Of a stretch of 64,000 nucleotides of DNA, positions 16,572 through 29,188 are shown in pieces. Positions within the stretch are counted from its first letter, which is position 1, and every line of letters starts with the position of its first letter. Source of the DNA: Cunninghamia lanceolata (lineage: Eukaryota; Streptophyta; Pinopsida; Cupressales; Cupressaceae); NCBI GenBank assembly GCA_027924645.1, contig BSBN01001965.1, positions 17,412,001 through 17,476,000 on the forward strand, in the 5' to 3' direction. The translations under genes were made by a program, and so were the position numbers. The notes below the pieces were generated by a model. The model was not told the origin of the DNA. It saw nothing but the letters and a program-made list of their open reading frames with translations, and made no database searches.

Positions 16572-17660
16572 TGTATATGCCTAAAAATGACATGATTCAC
16601 ATTCCTCTAAGTTAATTAAATATCAAAATATTTAATTACCTCTTCTAAAGTCAAAATTGAATAAAATCCTTTATTTAATTAAATTCTTCCAAACAATTAA
16701 ATAATTCTTAATTATTTAATTAAATCAAATCATTCCTCTATATTTGAATAAATCGAATCAAATTTATTTAAATCCTCTCAATCTCTAAAAATAAAATACA
16801 ATCAAACATTTTATTTATTCTTCCAAATCATGCACAACAATTAAATAAATTTATTTATTTAATTAGCTTTCTTATCTTCTAAAATTAAATAATGTCAATT
16901 ATTTAATTGTCTCTTCCAATAATATCTTCTCTAAATTTAAATAAATCAATTATTTATTTAAGTTGCCTTTTCTTCTAAATTGAGTTATCTCTAAATATAA
17001 TTCAAGCTTTGTGCACATGCAATTAAATATTCCTAATATTTAATAAAGCAAAATATCTTCTTATTCTCATGCAAATCTATTCTTCTTGTTTTAAATCACA
17101 TAACTAATTATTATATTCTTTTAAATACTTTAACTCATTCTTCTATTCTTGTTAACTCCTCTCATGTAAAAGAAAGCAAGACACATGTCCTCTTCTTGTT
17201 GGTGCACGTTCATCATCTATTCTATACCATTGATCTCTTTTTTCCAAAGTCTATAAATTGAACCTCATTCTTCCATTTCAATCATCCAACCTTTAAGTAT
17301 CATTACTCTATAGGAATTACAACATGCTTTTGGCACCAATTCCTTCATTGCTTGTGATCACACTTGCTACTATGCTTTACTACCATCGTTGTGAAGCTCA
17401 TCTTCATGGCGGTATTATCATGGCCATTCTCAATTGACATTCTTGAAGCATAGAAAGGAAGTGCACTCTCTGAGGGCCCTATTTCATACATGCAACATCG
17501 ATTGTGATAGGCGATCAATGGAATATACGAATTAAGGAAGTTTGTTTTGTTGTTTGTTCATTGTTTATTGAATCTTCTTTGTTCACCATTTCATTGAGTT
17601 TTGGGTATCTTGATATTTGATATTATTGTTATTCATTTGAAATCCAATTTTCCCTTAACA
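16572..17660 (+). mobile_element. Solo LTR rich in AT hairpins
   Basis: 1,089 bases starting TGTATATGCC and ending CCTTAACA, flanked by perfect GGTAG duplications (16567-16571 and 17661-17665). No second copy or internal region is attached, so it is a recombination remnant. From 16610 to about 17110 it contains a series of short inverted repeats built on TTAATTAAAT or ATTTAAATAAAT separated by C/T-rich spacers. CTATAAATTG at about 17250 may be the TATA box. Style resembles the gypsy LTR at 61054-61970. Confidence 0.8.
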
Positions 17661-17665
17661 GGTAG

Positions 17666-19240
17666 TATAATGACATGTCAAACCAAATCACAGAGAGCAA
17701 TATGACAAGTATTTCATGGCAATGTTGTTTAAAGAGTGGTGTCTCTAAGAGATTTAATTAGATTTTTCTAAATATAAGTGAATCCTAAGATTATCATGAA
17801 CAAGAAGCATATTCTTTGGCTTAGGAGTATGTAAGTGATTTCTATCTCCACATTGTGAGTGTGAGTAGAAGGTAGTATATAAGGATTGTTATGAGACATT
17901 GTCTTGAATTAAGCCTTAAGGTTTTGTGTCATGGAAATGTTGCAAATGAAAGTTATAAGTTAGGGACTGTATGACAAGTGTGCATGAAGGATAAATGACA
18001 AATAATCCATAGGTTACCTATGTATGTCAAAAGATAGCCTACACAATCAAACTTACAATCATGATAGAAGTGTTAAGCATCTTGTTTTAAAATTTCAAGA
18101 TGCTAATGGATGAGTTACAAGCTATGGAAAATATAAAAGATGATAGTAAACAAACTTCTAAAAGTAGTCTACAAGTATATGGTTGGCAATAAAGGACAAT
18201 GTAAGAGACTGTTAGAACATGGCAGGTTAGAGGAGAGTATTAAGGCAATCTAAGGGTCTTAGGTTATTTCCTAGAGTTTGTGAGACTATACGAATACACA
18301 TGATCTAGTAATACAGTCAAATGCCATGTGAGAGAAACATGGTGATAGTCTACATTATCATGCACCAGGAGCACTTGAGTTGTATACTATATAATGGCTA
18401 TGATATTATTATATTACTTAATTGATAGGGTTTACGATTATTATTGACAATAACAAAATTCTATGGACAAAGGCCACAACTTGTGAAGGGGAACATGCAG
18501 TTGTTTTCTGTAGAGAAGCAATAAAGTCAAGCTCTAGAAGCCTATGTAGCCACATTTGCATCATTTAAGGTAAAACTCTCTTCCACTCTTTGATATTATT
18601 TTTTCTACCATATCAGATGCTTCTTTCTAATTGTGCTTCCATTTTCATCTTGTCTCTAAAATCTATGGAGTGTTTCCTAACATTGATTTTGTTTTTCTGT
18701 AGGTTGCAAGCAATGAAAATCCTTCCATCCTTATTTCCTTTTCTTTAAAAACAATCACTAGAGGGCAGCTCACTTCAAAGTTACACTTGATTAAGCTAGG
18801 TGCATAACCGTGTATGGAATTATGTTACTTTTTGATTTGCAATTTGAACTATCTTAAATTTTATAGAGTTATTGGTTTTTTTGTAAAATAAGCTCTCTTT
18901 TGATATTATAGATGAACTATAAGAACTGTAATCCTATATGCATTGCATAAACTTGCCTAGGGTTTGATCTTCTTGCACATTCACTATTTTTACTAACTGC
19001 CCTCTTGAATAAATGAATAACTCTTGCCCAGCTCACTATCCTCTCTCCTTGTGAATGATGACTGCCTTGTGAGAAGAAGGTTGCCTCAGACTGGTGATTG
19101 TTTTATTCTCTAAGTGATTGGTGATTGCCACCTTTTAAACTCTTTACACCATTATTTACTATGACAATCAACCTTTGTAACAATCACATATAATCCTCAA
19201 TCTAACAGCTTAAAAGAGCATATACATGTCTCATTGACCT
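17666..19240. other. CACTA interior with recurrent GATAGT/GACAATG-like motifs, no gene
   Basis: No coding motif. From about 17670 to 18420, variants such as GACAAGT, GCAATG, GACATTG and GATAGTC recur every few tens of bases. A similar texture returns at 56500-57900. The rest is unremarkable AT-rich sequence. Confidence 0.35.
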
Positions 19241-19245
19241 GATTC

Positions 19246-19251
19246 TTTATT
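19246..19251 (-). promoter_or_regulatory. Polyadenylation-signal candidate downstream of ORF A
   Basis: AATAAA on the minus strand, about 415 bases past the TATA-like site at 19661-19666. The order ORF, TATA, AATAAA mirrors the Tat LTR and is why I suspect ORF A sits in a decayed LTR. Confidence 0.35.
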
Positions 19252-19660
19252 GTAAAAAATAGGGGAAATGTTGGTCTTCTTTTACCCATATTGCATTATA
19301 CTCCTTTTGACTGACCATGACAATATTTTCTCCCTAACCTAGGATCTCATTGCCTTAAACTCAAGGCTTCATTACAAAGTCAAAACCCTATCAAATAAAT
19401 CAAATAAGTCACACAAAATAGCAAATGTGTTTTGAAGAACTAAGCATACCCTTGATATGTTAATTCAAATAACTAGGAAAATACAATATGGAGACAACCA
19501 GATAAAGTATCAAAGATAAACAACAAGTAATTGAGAACTAGAAGTAATAGCACAAGAGAAATGTAGTTTTCTATTAATATGCTTCAAAGATCAAGACTTA
19601 CAATGTCTCTTTTCAAAAATCAAAATTCCCAAAGAGCTTTCCCAAGGTCTTTGTTTCCTT

Positions 19661-19666
19661 CTTATA
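19661..19666 (-). promoter_or_regulatory. TATA-like site downstream of ORF A
   Basis: Minus strand reads CCCCTATAAGAAGGAAAC, resembling the Tat LTR site CTATATAAGAAGCTC (24837-24842). It is about 240 bases past the end of ORF A. Confidence 0.4.
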
Positions 19667-19905
19667 GGGGTGAAGGAAGTTACAAGCTTTAGACCTTTCA
19701 CATTCCAAAATTGTCTTTTCAAATACCCATCCCTTGATACTACCTATTACAATATATACTTTTTTGACAAGTCTTAAATAGACTTCCAATTATATTTTGA
19801 ATACAAATTGGAAAGCATAAAAATAGAAAGAGACAAAAAGGAGGACATCCAAGATTTGATGAGGCCTATTGATGCTAGCATGATGCTCATTGCTCCCCTG
19901 CCTGA

Positions 19906-22900
19906 TCACTCTTTAGTTGCAAGATATTTTTTCTCCCATTGGAGGGTAGCATAATCACTAGGCCATTTATATTCTTGAATTTGGATTAGGTTGCCTTGGT
20001 GATCTTTCCATCTTTTTTCCAACAACACTTTGACATCCATGACGAACTTGACATATCTAGCATCCGGTGCAATCACCCTATCCACAATAACATTGAAACT
20101 AAGAGTATTTATGTTTTCATCCCTTTTCAAGAAATTAATTATTTGAGAAACTATCTGGCTAAAATCACTCTTCCATGCATCAAAATCTTTGATCTCTTTT
20201 CATCTTATGGCAAAATGGAAGGAATAAACTGGTGCTTAAAGGTGGCAAAAGAATCAATCTTTGCCTACATTTTTTGGCTCTCACCATTGACATACTAGAA
20301 TTCATACAGGATCATTTTCACCATCTTCCTAGTTTGCTTGAGTGAAGCTAGAGCACCTAGGTCTCTTTGTAGAACCTTGCACAAAGTCATCAATGTATGG
20401 TGTGTAGGTTTCCATTTCTTGTATATTGGGTCCAAAATAGAAAGATTGGCCTTCAATTGACCAATGGCTTGAGATAAGGAGGAATAGCATTCAAGCATAT
20501 CTTTCAGCTTATCAACAACCAATTTTACTCTGTATTCTAAAATATTTTGAAATACTTCAAGATTTTTCAATCTGGCTTCATCCTTTGTCTTCTCATTCTG
20601 CTCTTTCAATTCTTCAATTTCCTTTCCCAACTTCAATTTTAATGCATTCAACTACTCAATTGGCACTGTAAGATCACTAGTTTCTTGTGGCATAGGGGTT
20701 TGGTATGGCACAGTAGCTTGGCTCTAAGAAGAACTAGCACCCTTCATTTGTTGCTTGAATTTGACATTTTCTAGATACAACTTGTTCACTTCATCATTCA
20801 ACTCAATCTAAGTTTTCTCATAATCAAGCAATCTTTGCTCCAACGTTTTGACAGCAATTTGAGTGAACATTGCAGAGTGCATGGTAAGAGTGGCTACTTC
20901 AAGAACTAATGTGTCCTAGAATGTTTTTACTATGGCTATCCCCTTCTTCTCTTGGTCTACATCAAGTATTCTCGACTTGTTGGTGGTTTTCTATGTGGCC
21001 CATATTACTAGAGTTTATGTTTTTGCGTTGAACACACAACCACTGACACCATTCTCATAATCAAATTCTATGACCAACATGGGGTCATCCTGATTCCTTA
21101 CATGGTCCAATAGAAAAATTTTCTTTAATTCAAGGCTAGGGATTATTGGCATATTACTCTTCAAGACAAACTATCTAGCCTCCTCAGGGGTAACATTTAT
21201 TTCATCAATCTTCATTTCTTTGAAAGTTTGGGTCACAATTTGGTCATGCTGTGATTCATTAGAACCCATCTTACTTATCTCAACTTTCTCATCAAACTCC
21301 CTCATCTATAGTTTCAACTAGAAGTCTTTGAATTATGGAGTATTTATGAAATCATCATCCTCCATAAACCTCATTGAGGCTACGACCCTTTCATCTTCTT
21401 GTAACTCAGTCTCACCTTGTCTATGTTCCTCCATTCTTGCTTCAGGTTTGTGGGCCTCTATTTCTTCACCAACCAGTGGCTGATCTACTTCCTATTCATC
21501 CCCCATATGCTTTAGAATACTAGCCACCTCCTTAGTATCTCCAACTCCTTTAGTCATTTCATATGGAACTAGTGGAGAAACATCATCAGTCTTTTGCCTT
21601 TTGGGAGGAGGTGAATCAAAAACTACAAGATCTTGAACTGACATTGTATCAGGGCCAGGCTCTTGAATTACAACTCCTAGTGGCCTCTGGACTGGGAGCT
21701 TGGTAGCCTTTGTAGGATCCTTTTCATACTTGTCATAGATTCTTTGAATATTATCACTAACCATATCTATTCTCTTCAAGGGGTCCTTCTCATCAACCAA
21801 AAATCCTTCAACATTAGGGTTTTTCTTTCGCATGTCATCCTTAATCCTTTTTAGAATTTCCCATTTCCTCTTTCTATTATACACATCATCAAAAGTGACA
21901 TAATTTCTGATCACATCCTCATCAAAATTGATTTGACGGGATACCCCCATTCTGGTAAGAATGACTTGCTTGACAAAATTCATGTGACCCTCTGGATCAC
22001 AAACTCTTTCAGTCCCTAATTTCAAAGAATACTTAGCCTTCGAATAGGCTTGCAACTCTTCCAAAGTGTTTGAACCATCTGACCAATCACCAAACATAGT
22101 AGAATCAGGAAGGAAAGTGCCCTTCTTTGCCTTTTTCATCACATCCTTCTCCATCCAAAGCATCCACCACATGAACTCAAGGAATACAATTTTGTTTGGC
22201 ATTAACTTTGGCAAGACATGGGGTGGCTAAGTACAACCATAAACTATGATTATTGTATGGCCTAGCAAGAAAAAACAATCAACAAAGTTATTCTTATTAC
22301 CTTGTGTTGGCCTATGAGCAAGAGGCCTCAACATCTCTCTAACCTCTTTGGTCAATCTAGGAGAAGGGAAACCAAGTAAATTCATTACTCTAATAGCAAA
22401 CTCATCATGGAATACTACATAATTACAATTATTGCAATGAATATCCCATTTGTAGCACCAACATTGCGTTGGCAATCTCTACCTCTTTTGGTCAATCATA
22501 CTTAAATCCATTTTGTTAGGCCATTTTCCCCTATTCTGATACAGTATCAAGTGACACAACAAGGAATATTATTTCAAATCAAGGGGCTTCTTGTTTTATT
22601 TGATTTTTAATAGACCATCATGCATATTCTTTTCAATATATGATGCAAAATCATACTCAATATTCACCTCTGGATTCTAAATTCTCATAGCCATCATCAT
22701 CAAATTTATAGGCATTTTGTCCTAGGCATCAATACCCAGAACCTGACACAGAGAAAAGTATGTCCTCTTGAAATAAACAACAAAATCATCAATAGAAAAA
22801 GGCTCAACAACAATGGATGGAATTTCAATTCTTATGTTATTAGCCCCTTTTCTCATGTACATGGGCAATTCATCATTCCTGTGTGTTTTTTGAGGTTGCT

Positions 22901-23362
22901 ATATTCTTTTTGACTCTTCTTCAAGTCAACCTATGTGAAGGATTGCTTACGAAGCATGAAACAATCAATAATTACATTTCTATCCAATGCTACCACTAGT
23001 GACCCATTAGGCAATCTAACTATTCTAGTGGAAAGATGGTAGCATTGTGCCAATACTCTAATCAGTTCAACATCAACAAACACATTTGGAACTACAAGTT
23101 TGGCTAGATTCAGGTTCCAGGGGTTGGTAACATGACCTTGACCATCTTTTTTCCCACATAAATACCAAAATAGACTCCAACCAAAAATAGGAACCCTGAC
23201 ATCTTGACAACCCTCTACTATATCCTTAAATATTTTCTTATACCCCTTGCCAACTGAATTTGGCAAATTGTCTAATAGTGACTATTGAAGGGACCACTTC
23301 TTTTCTTTAGGGGTAGAGGACTCAGCTTTCTTACTTGGGGATTTATATTTTTTGGGTGCCAT
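19906..23362 (-). pseudogene. Accessory ORF A, decayed retroelement-borne protein
   Basis: ATG at 23360-23362 begins MAPKKYKSPSKKAESS, close in style to ORF B (MAPKQRKEK). Pieces run down to 19906, about 1,150 codons, with frame changes. Features: Lys-rich start; a globular part including VELIRVLAQCYH and RLPNGSLVVALDRNVI (about 22990-23080); a 240-residue stretch at 21492-22214 with basic RKRKWEILKRIKDDMRKK and PPPKRQKTDD; a Glu/Gln/Lys coiled-coil region (20295-20651); and a tail at 19906-20130. No catalytic motif or known domain is recognised. It is probably the U3 ORF of an old Tat-type LTR, because a TATA-like box and AATAAA follow it. The edges of that LTR were not found. Confidence 0.55.
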
Positions 23363-23739
23363 TGTGTTGATATTTTCATGAACTAGGGTTTTGACAGTTT
23401 TTTGATCTACTAAACCAATTTAAGCAACGTACCAATTGAATATCAACTTTTATGAAGAGGATGATGAAATTGACTTACCTGGTTGAATGAAGTTCACAAA
23501 ACACACTTCAAAGCTTGAGCTCACTATCTAGAATCACCACTGCACTTACTTGAATGATGAAATAGAAGGGAATTTTAGGCTTTATTTTACTATGAAGTTG
23601 GTCATTTTTCCATTTACTATGGTTTGTGCCAGGATTGAGCAAATCTATGTGTTTAAATCATGTCAAACATGGTCCATTGATCATCATAGATCGAACTGAT
23701 AAACTATTTCACATGTTTTGCAGTATTTTCAATGATTAC

Positions 23740-23898
23740 TACAACTCGCCACCATAAATGATGGCAGTCATCTTTTATGGTGGTATAATAGTTGGTATTC
23801 ATCTTGTATAGTGGGAGAATACTTGATAGTCATCTTTTACCATTTACCATTTACTTCTACCACGCAGACGTAGTGAGGTCACTGTTGCAAGGTAGTAG
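23740..23898. repeat. Degenerate ACCAC/GCAG repeat, left part
   Basis: Loose repetition of phrases such as CCACCATAAATGATGG, TATGGTGGTAT and TACCATTTACC. It continues at 55013 after removal of the Tat element (target duplication GGTAA). No coding potential. Confidence 0.4.
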
Positions 23899-24576
23899 GG
23901 TAATGTTGACGAGTGTTTTTAAATATTCAACAAAAGTTAAAACTCACAAAGGAACCTTAGCTATCTTGAAAGATATGAAGAATTGACTAAGAATTATTAA
24001 TCTCAAGTTTCTGTATGGTCAGGTCTTGACCTTGTGGATAATCCAGTAGGTTGATGTGAAACTATAATATTCAAGGGGCCTTACGCAAATTAAAGGAATT
24101 GATGACTCACTGGACCTCAAACTATGTAAAATGTTTCAAATATTGTCAAAGTATTTACTCTTTTGCATAAACTTAATATCGCATCATAAATCTTTGCATG
24201 AATTTCAGTAAAACAAACTTTATCTTTCAAAACTATATGAAAATTGCCAAAGATCACTACAATTACTTATTCTTTCTTCAATATGACAATTTCCTTTAGA
24301 TTTTGCATTTGAGCTAATTATTTATCAATTGTTAGGAGAAAAGTTTAGAAAAGATTCAGGTTAGAAACAATCTTCTAAAATATAAATGTTATGCCACTCA
24401 CGTACTAGAAGAATACCATAATTTGAACAATTCAACACAATTAAATCTACACATACAATGTTCTGAGCATTTTCATGAACATACATGAGAGATTGCAATC
24501 TTTTAAAGAATAATACATCAAACAAAAGCTATATTCAAAACACACTCTATAATAGACGCAAAATCCTAAGTTCACC

Positions 24577-24582
24577 TTTATT
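24577..24582 (-). promoter_or_regulatory. Polyadenylation-signal candidate in Tat LTR
   Basis: AATAAA on the minus strand, about 255 bases after the TATA-like box. It would mark the R region. The same AATAAAGGTGAAC context is kept in the other LTR near 40397-40410. Confidence 0.55.
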
Positions 24583-24836
24583 TCAAGTATAAAATCACAC
24601 AAGATTTACAATTTAGTAGTGACTTCTATTGAATTGATCCAAATTACCAGAAAACTTACAAATGTTTTTATAAATACATAGAGGAGAATGGACATTCGAT
24701 GCACTCCTAAATGTAGACATAGGTGACTTCCCTTTAGTACTAAAAAAATGCTTTCTCAATTACAACACTTAGCAAATTACACTTACAACTAATAATTCAA
24801 AATCCCTGTGTAAATAATACAAGTAGCAGAGCTTCT

Positions 24837-24842
24837 TATATA
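24837..24842 (-). promoter_or_regulatory. TATA-box candidate in Tat LTR, downstream of ORF B
   Basis: Minus strand CTATATAAGAAGC about 935 bases before the LTR end. The other LTR has the same core near 40672-40677. Because it lies past the end of ORF B (25110), transcription from it would put ORF B in the U3 region at the 3' end of the genomic RNA. Confidence 0.55.
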
Positions 24843-25109
24843 GACTTTGAAGCTTCCTTCTACTACAGTTAAAAAATCTCATCAATGGTCATCATTCAAA
24901 CTTTCTAGATCAACAGTAGGAATCAATTCCTAACCGCTCTCAAAATATTTCAATGGTATGTTTGTTCAGCTCAAAGGATGCCTTTGGAATCTTCTCAAAA
25001 CAAAAGATACCCGCTGACTTCCTACATTGACTTTGCTTTCAACATACAATATCTCATCCTTATAACATGAAACCAAAGACCACACCATCACCACTAGCAC
25101 CTTTCCTCT

Positions 25110-28100
25110 TCATTCTTCTCTAATCTTTTTCAAGTACTCTGAGTATTTACCTACTAATGCCATCACCACCTCATGATTTTTCCTTTGACTTACACTCCAA
25201 GTATACGCCTGCATTTCAACCTTTTCGTTTAGTTTTTTTATTTGCTCTCCTACCTCTTCCTTATGCTTTTGGTACTTCTTCACCCTTGTACTTAATCCCA
25301 TGATTAAGTCAATCATCTCAACATTCAAATATGTACCCGGACTCCGTATACAAGGCATATACATATCCTTGAATTCCTTCACTACCATTTTAGCATCATA
25401 AACATGAACTTTTGGGCATTCATATCTGGTAAACCTTTGTATCATCTTTCTATGCTTCTTAGCTATTTCTTCAGCTTCTTTTTCCAATTCATGTGTATTT
25501 ACTATGCATCCTTCCAACATATTCTTCTTAAAACTCAACTCCATTATAGTTTGTGGCAAGAGATCCATTACTTGAGAAGTTATTATTCTTTCATTTTTTA
25601 ACTCATCAACCCTCTCTTTCATATCTTCTACTCTATCAATCTCCTCTTGGCACTCCTCTATCCTGTTTAAACAATGCTACAAAATAGTATCACAATTATT
25701 CTTTTCTGTAGGAGCATAATCCCAATTAATGATCACATGCCTTATTGTATTCTCTCCTCCTTGATCGAACAATCTAAACCATTCTTCAAAAGCATTAGCC
25801 TCAACCCTCTTGTTTTCTATCTCTTTTATTTCACCTTTTGACAACACTACTATTTCAATAGGTAACTCTGGTACTGTGGCATTGGGATCAAATATCCCTC
25901 TAATGAATTGTTGCATTTGGACAACGTGTCCTTTCAAGTATTTCTGTTTATCTTTTTCTTTTTTCAATATTTCAACAGTGGCCTAATGCATATCCTCACA
26001 TTCATTTATGTGTTTCTCTCTAGTCATGTGGCCTAGATCCACATTAATTATCTTATAGTCTTCCGTAGTCATTTCTCTTTTAACTTGTCTTTTTGTGGAA
26101 TGGCTAGCTCCAACATTCTAGATCCAGAAGGACCTCTCTTGATAGCTAACCTGGTTCTAGCCTTTCTTCTTTCTCTCAGTGGAAGTCCTCCTAACAAGCT
26201 TTTAATGTCAATAGGCACCAACTGCACCTCTGTCTTTTCTCTTCTGACTTCATTTCCCAACCAACTTGAAGGCTCTTTACTTCTTTCTATTTTTGCTTCT
26301 TCCTTTCTTTTTGTCTCAATTACTTCCTTTTGAAGTTCTTTTGCCTCTACCTTCTCTTATGGTGACTTTTCTGATGGAACCTACTATTGTCTAGGAGGTT
26401 GCTCTGTGGACTAATCCCCTAAACTTGATGGTAAATTATCTTGTTGTTGTATCTCCCTTTTGGAAGCATCTCTTGTATTTTCCTTGCTATTTCTAGATGT
26501 TTCTGTTGTCTTCTTTATTGTTTCTTCTTGCCTAGATGTGATGGCACTAGCTTGATCTATCTGTGGAGACTGATGAATGGGTCTATTTAATTGCTCTTCC
26601 ACTTTTCCTTTCTCACACTCCTTTTCTATAGTGTCTTCTGGTGTACTCTATTTATTGTATGCCTTTAAGACATCTAATACATCCATACTTGCTAGACCTA
26701 TTTCTATGGATTCTCCTGCTTGCTATGCTGCTACTACTTTATCTTCAGCCACTTTATTTTCCCTTTCTCCCTTTTCCAATTCTTCAATTTGTCGAGAAGC
26801 ATTTGAGACTTCTTCTATAATTGCTGGTTCTACTAATATACCAAAAGGATCCACCTTTTCCCCTTCTTTCAGTATATTACTTTCTTTTGGCTCTGAATAT
26901 TGTGTCTTCCTCATATACACTTGGGGTAGTATGCTCCTCTATTATGCTAGAACTTGTATTCATTTCAAGTCCTTCTTCTGTACTAGTTGCTTGTTGCATG
27001 CTCCCTTCATCATTGCTATCATTTACATCAATAATATGTCCTTCTTCCTTTGTCCCTTGACTTTCATATCTGTGTATCATCTCTTGAGTTAATTCATGTT
27101 TAACTTTAATATGACTTTGCTTCTTTTCTTTAGGTGTGAAGTCTACTGACATCTGTGACTCTCCTACTTCTCCTAATGTAAACATAAGCAGCTGTGTTCT
27201 TCCTTCTTGTGGATTTATGGCAACAACTCTTACCATAGGTTACCTTGCAGGTAGGTCCCTTCCTTGCATTAATTCACTAAACACTATTGGTTCTTGCGCC
27301 CTTTCAGTATGTACTTCCTAACTGGATGCCCCCTTCTTCCATGAATGTTCCTAAAGGTATAGCTACTATTATTCCCAAAGCGTAACGATCTAGTAAGGTT
27401 GCATTCTTATCTTTACTTAGTATCTTGGTTTCTGTAAACCTCCTTTTCTTTTCATAAAAACACATTAGTTCATCTATGTCCTCTTTATATCTTTTCTTTC
27501 TCTTCCTTTTCTCAGTGACATCAATACCTTGAACTTTTAGATCTTCTATCTATTCAACTAGGCACTTCTTAGAAAATAATATAATAGGCACAGATAATCT
27601 CTCCAATGATGTTTCAGCAGGAGCATCCTAATTTGTCTCCTCAAAGGGTAACAACTCTATTGCATCCCTCTTGTCACTTTCATGCAATATTTCACCATCA
27701 TCATTTACCTCATGGGGCACACTAATATCCCCCATAGTCCTCATTTGTTCAATGGTTAACCTCTGATAAAACCTTTTCCTTACTTCATGTTCATTCACAC
27801 AATTAGGCCAATAATCTTCAATATGGACCTGATGTTTGTGTTTCCTGTCTATAAATCTTTGTATTCTATGTATTGGGTCAAAGCACCTTGCCAAACTGAA
27901 TTCTTCAAATGCATAATACCTTAATTCAATTTCTAATTGCTTAGTAGCTTCATCATTGTAACAACAGTAATGCCCATTAATAACAACAAATTTAATATTG
28001 CCCGTATTATACATGTTATTGTACATCTTGTATATGTTTAATACTTGTCTTGTATATTCCAGCAAAATTAAGTGATCTGAAGGATACCAAGGTAACTTAA

Positions 28101-29188
28101 ATAGTTTTCCTTCAAAACCTTCAACCCTGACATAGGTGAATGTTGGAAATTGTATGAACAAAGAGCTAAAGTAATCTATAACTTCTTTTGCCTCTTTACT
28201 TATTCTTTGTTCTTTATCTCCATTCAGAACTCTCACCATGTAACCATAAAATACATCAAATGTTAAGCCTTGTATACTCTTTCAATGCATTCTCTTCCTG
28301 AAGATCTAGGTAATGATCATAGACCAATTTCTATTGTGGCCCTTCTTCCAAGGTACCCAACACCCTTATTCCTGCTATTGGTAGTATTCCAGCAGCTAAT
28401 GGATACAAAACATAAGATGACATACTGAATCTCCTTGATTTCCTGAATGCCATAATCTATTTGTTTATACACTTACTAATGATTCTAGCCTATTGAATTC
28501 TTCCCTCCTGTTCTCTAACATACTCTATAACCTAGAACATCCAAGGCTCAAATGTAGAAGCTTCCCTTAGCCCCACTAATCTGCTCAGGATTGTAATCAT
28601 GAGGAAAATTTCCTTCTTGAAATCAACCCTGTATAAATTCTTAGGAACCCTCACAGTGGCTTTAGGTTTGTTTTCAGCCCTGTACCACCCATAGAAAATA
28701 GAATCCCTACATTTCTTATAATTATTGATGAAGTCAATTGTATACTGGTCCATATCTATGTCTATCATCTTTTCTTCAATCTTTAGCCCAAAAGTACAGG
28801 CTATACCCTTAGTAGATAAATCAGCAATGCTTTTTCCTTCTTGTATCACATGTCTAGTCTCCAAATTGTACCTCTCCATACATTCCAACACTAGTTTGCT
28901 AGCTTCCATTACCAAAGGAAAACCAACAGCCTTATACAACCCTTTAGCCCAGATCTTTTCCATATCCTCAGAAGCATTTGGCACCGTGACCTGGTGCATT
29001 ACATCATCCGCATCATATTGTCCTAGGAAAGTATCCATAACCAATCCCCCTCTATAGAATGTCACAGTTGGAAACCCTTGAATCACTTCTAATTTTTCTT
29101 TGGTGGTCTCTCTTCGTGGTTTCCTCTCCCTTTCTGTCTTTTCTTCTTCTTTAGCCACAATCTTTTCTTTCCTTTGTTTTGGTGCCAT
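25110..29188 (-). pseudogene. Accessory ORF B in the 3' LTR U3
   Basis: ATG at 29186-29188, TGA at 25110-25112, about 1,360 codons with several stops and frame changes. Start MAPKQRKEKIVAKEEEKTER is highly charged. A globular part follows, including ERYNLETRHVIQEGKSIADL, then KGIACTFGL (about 28770-28880) and a Trp/Cys/His-containing stretch with ARCFDPIHRIQRFIDRK (about 27855-27905). The middle is Glu/Lys/Ser-rich (26400-27240), and there is a charged helical end with MKERVDELKNERIITSQ (25110-25622) that looks coiled-coil. No signal peptide, membrane segment or catalytic motif is seen, so an envelope-like role has no support. It has the same sense as pol, lies after it, and is duplicated as B' in the other LTR. 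Function unknown. Confidence 0.65.

Noticed and set aside
25110..29188. ORF B as an envelope protein
   Set aside because: It follows pol, but there is no signal peptide, hydrophobic membrane segment or cleavage motif; the protein is charged and coiled-coil.
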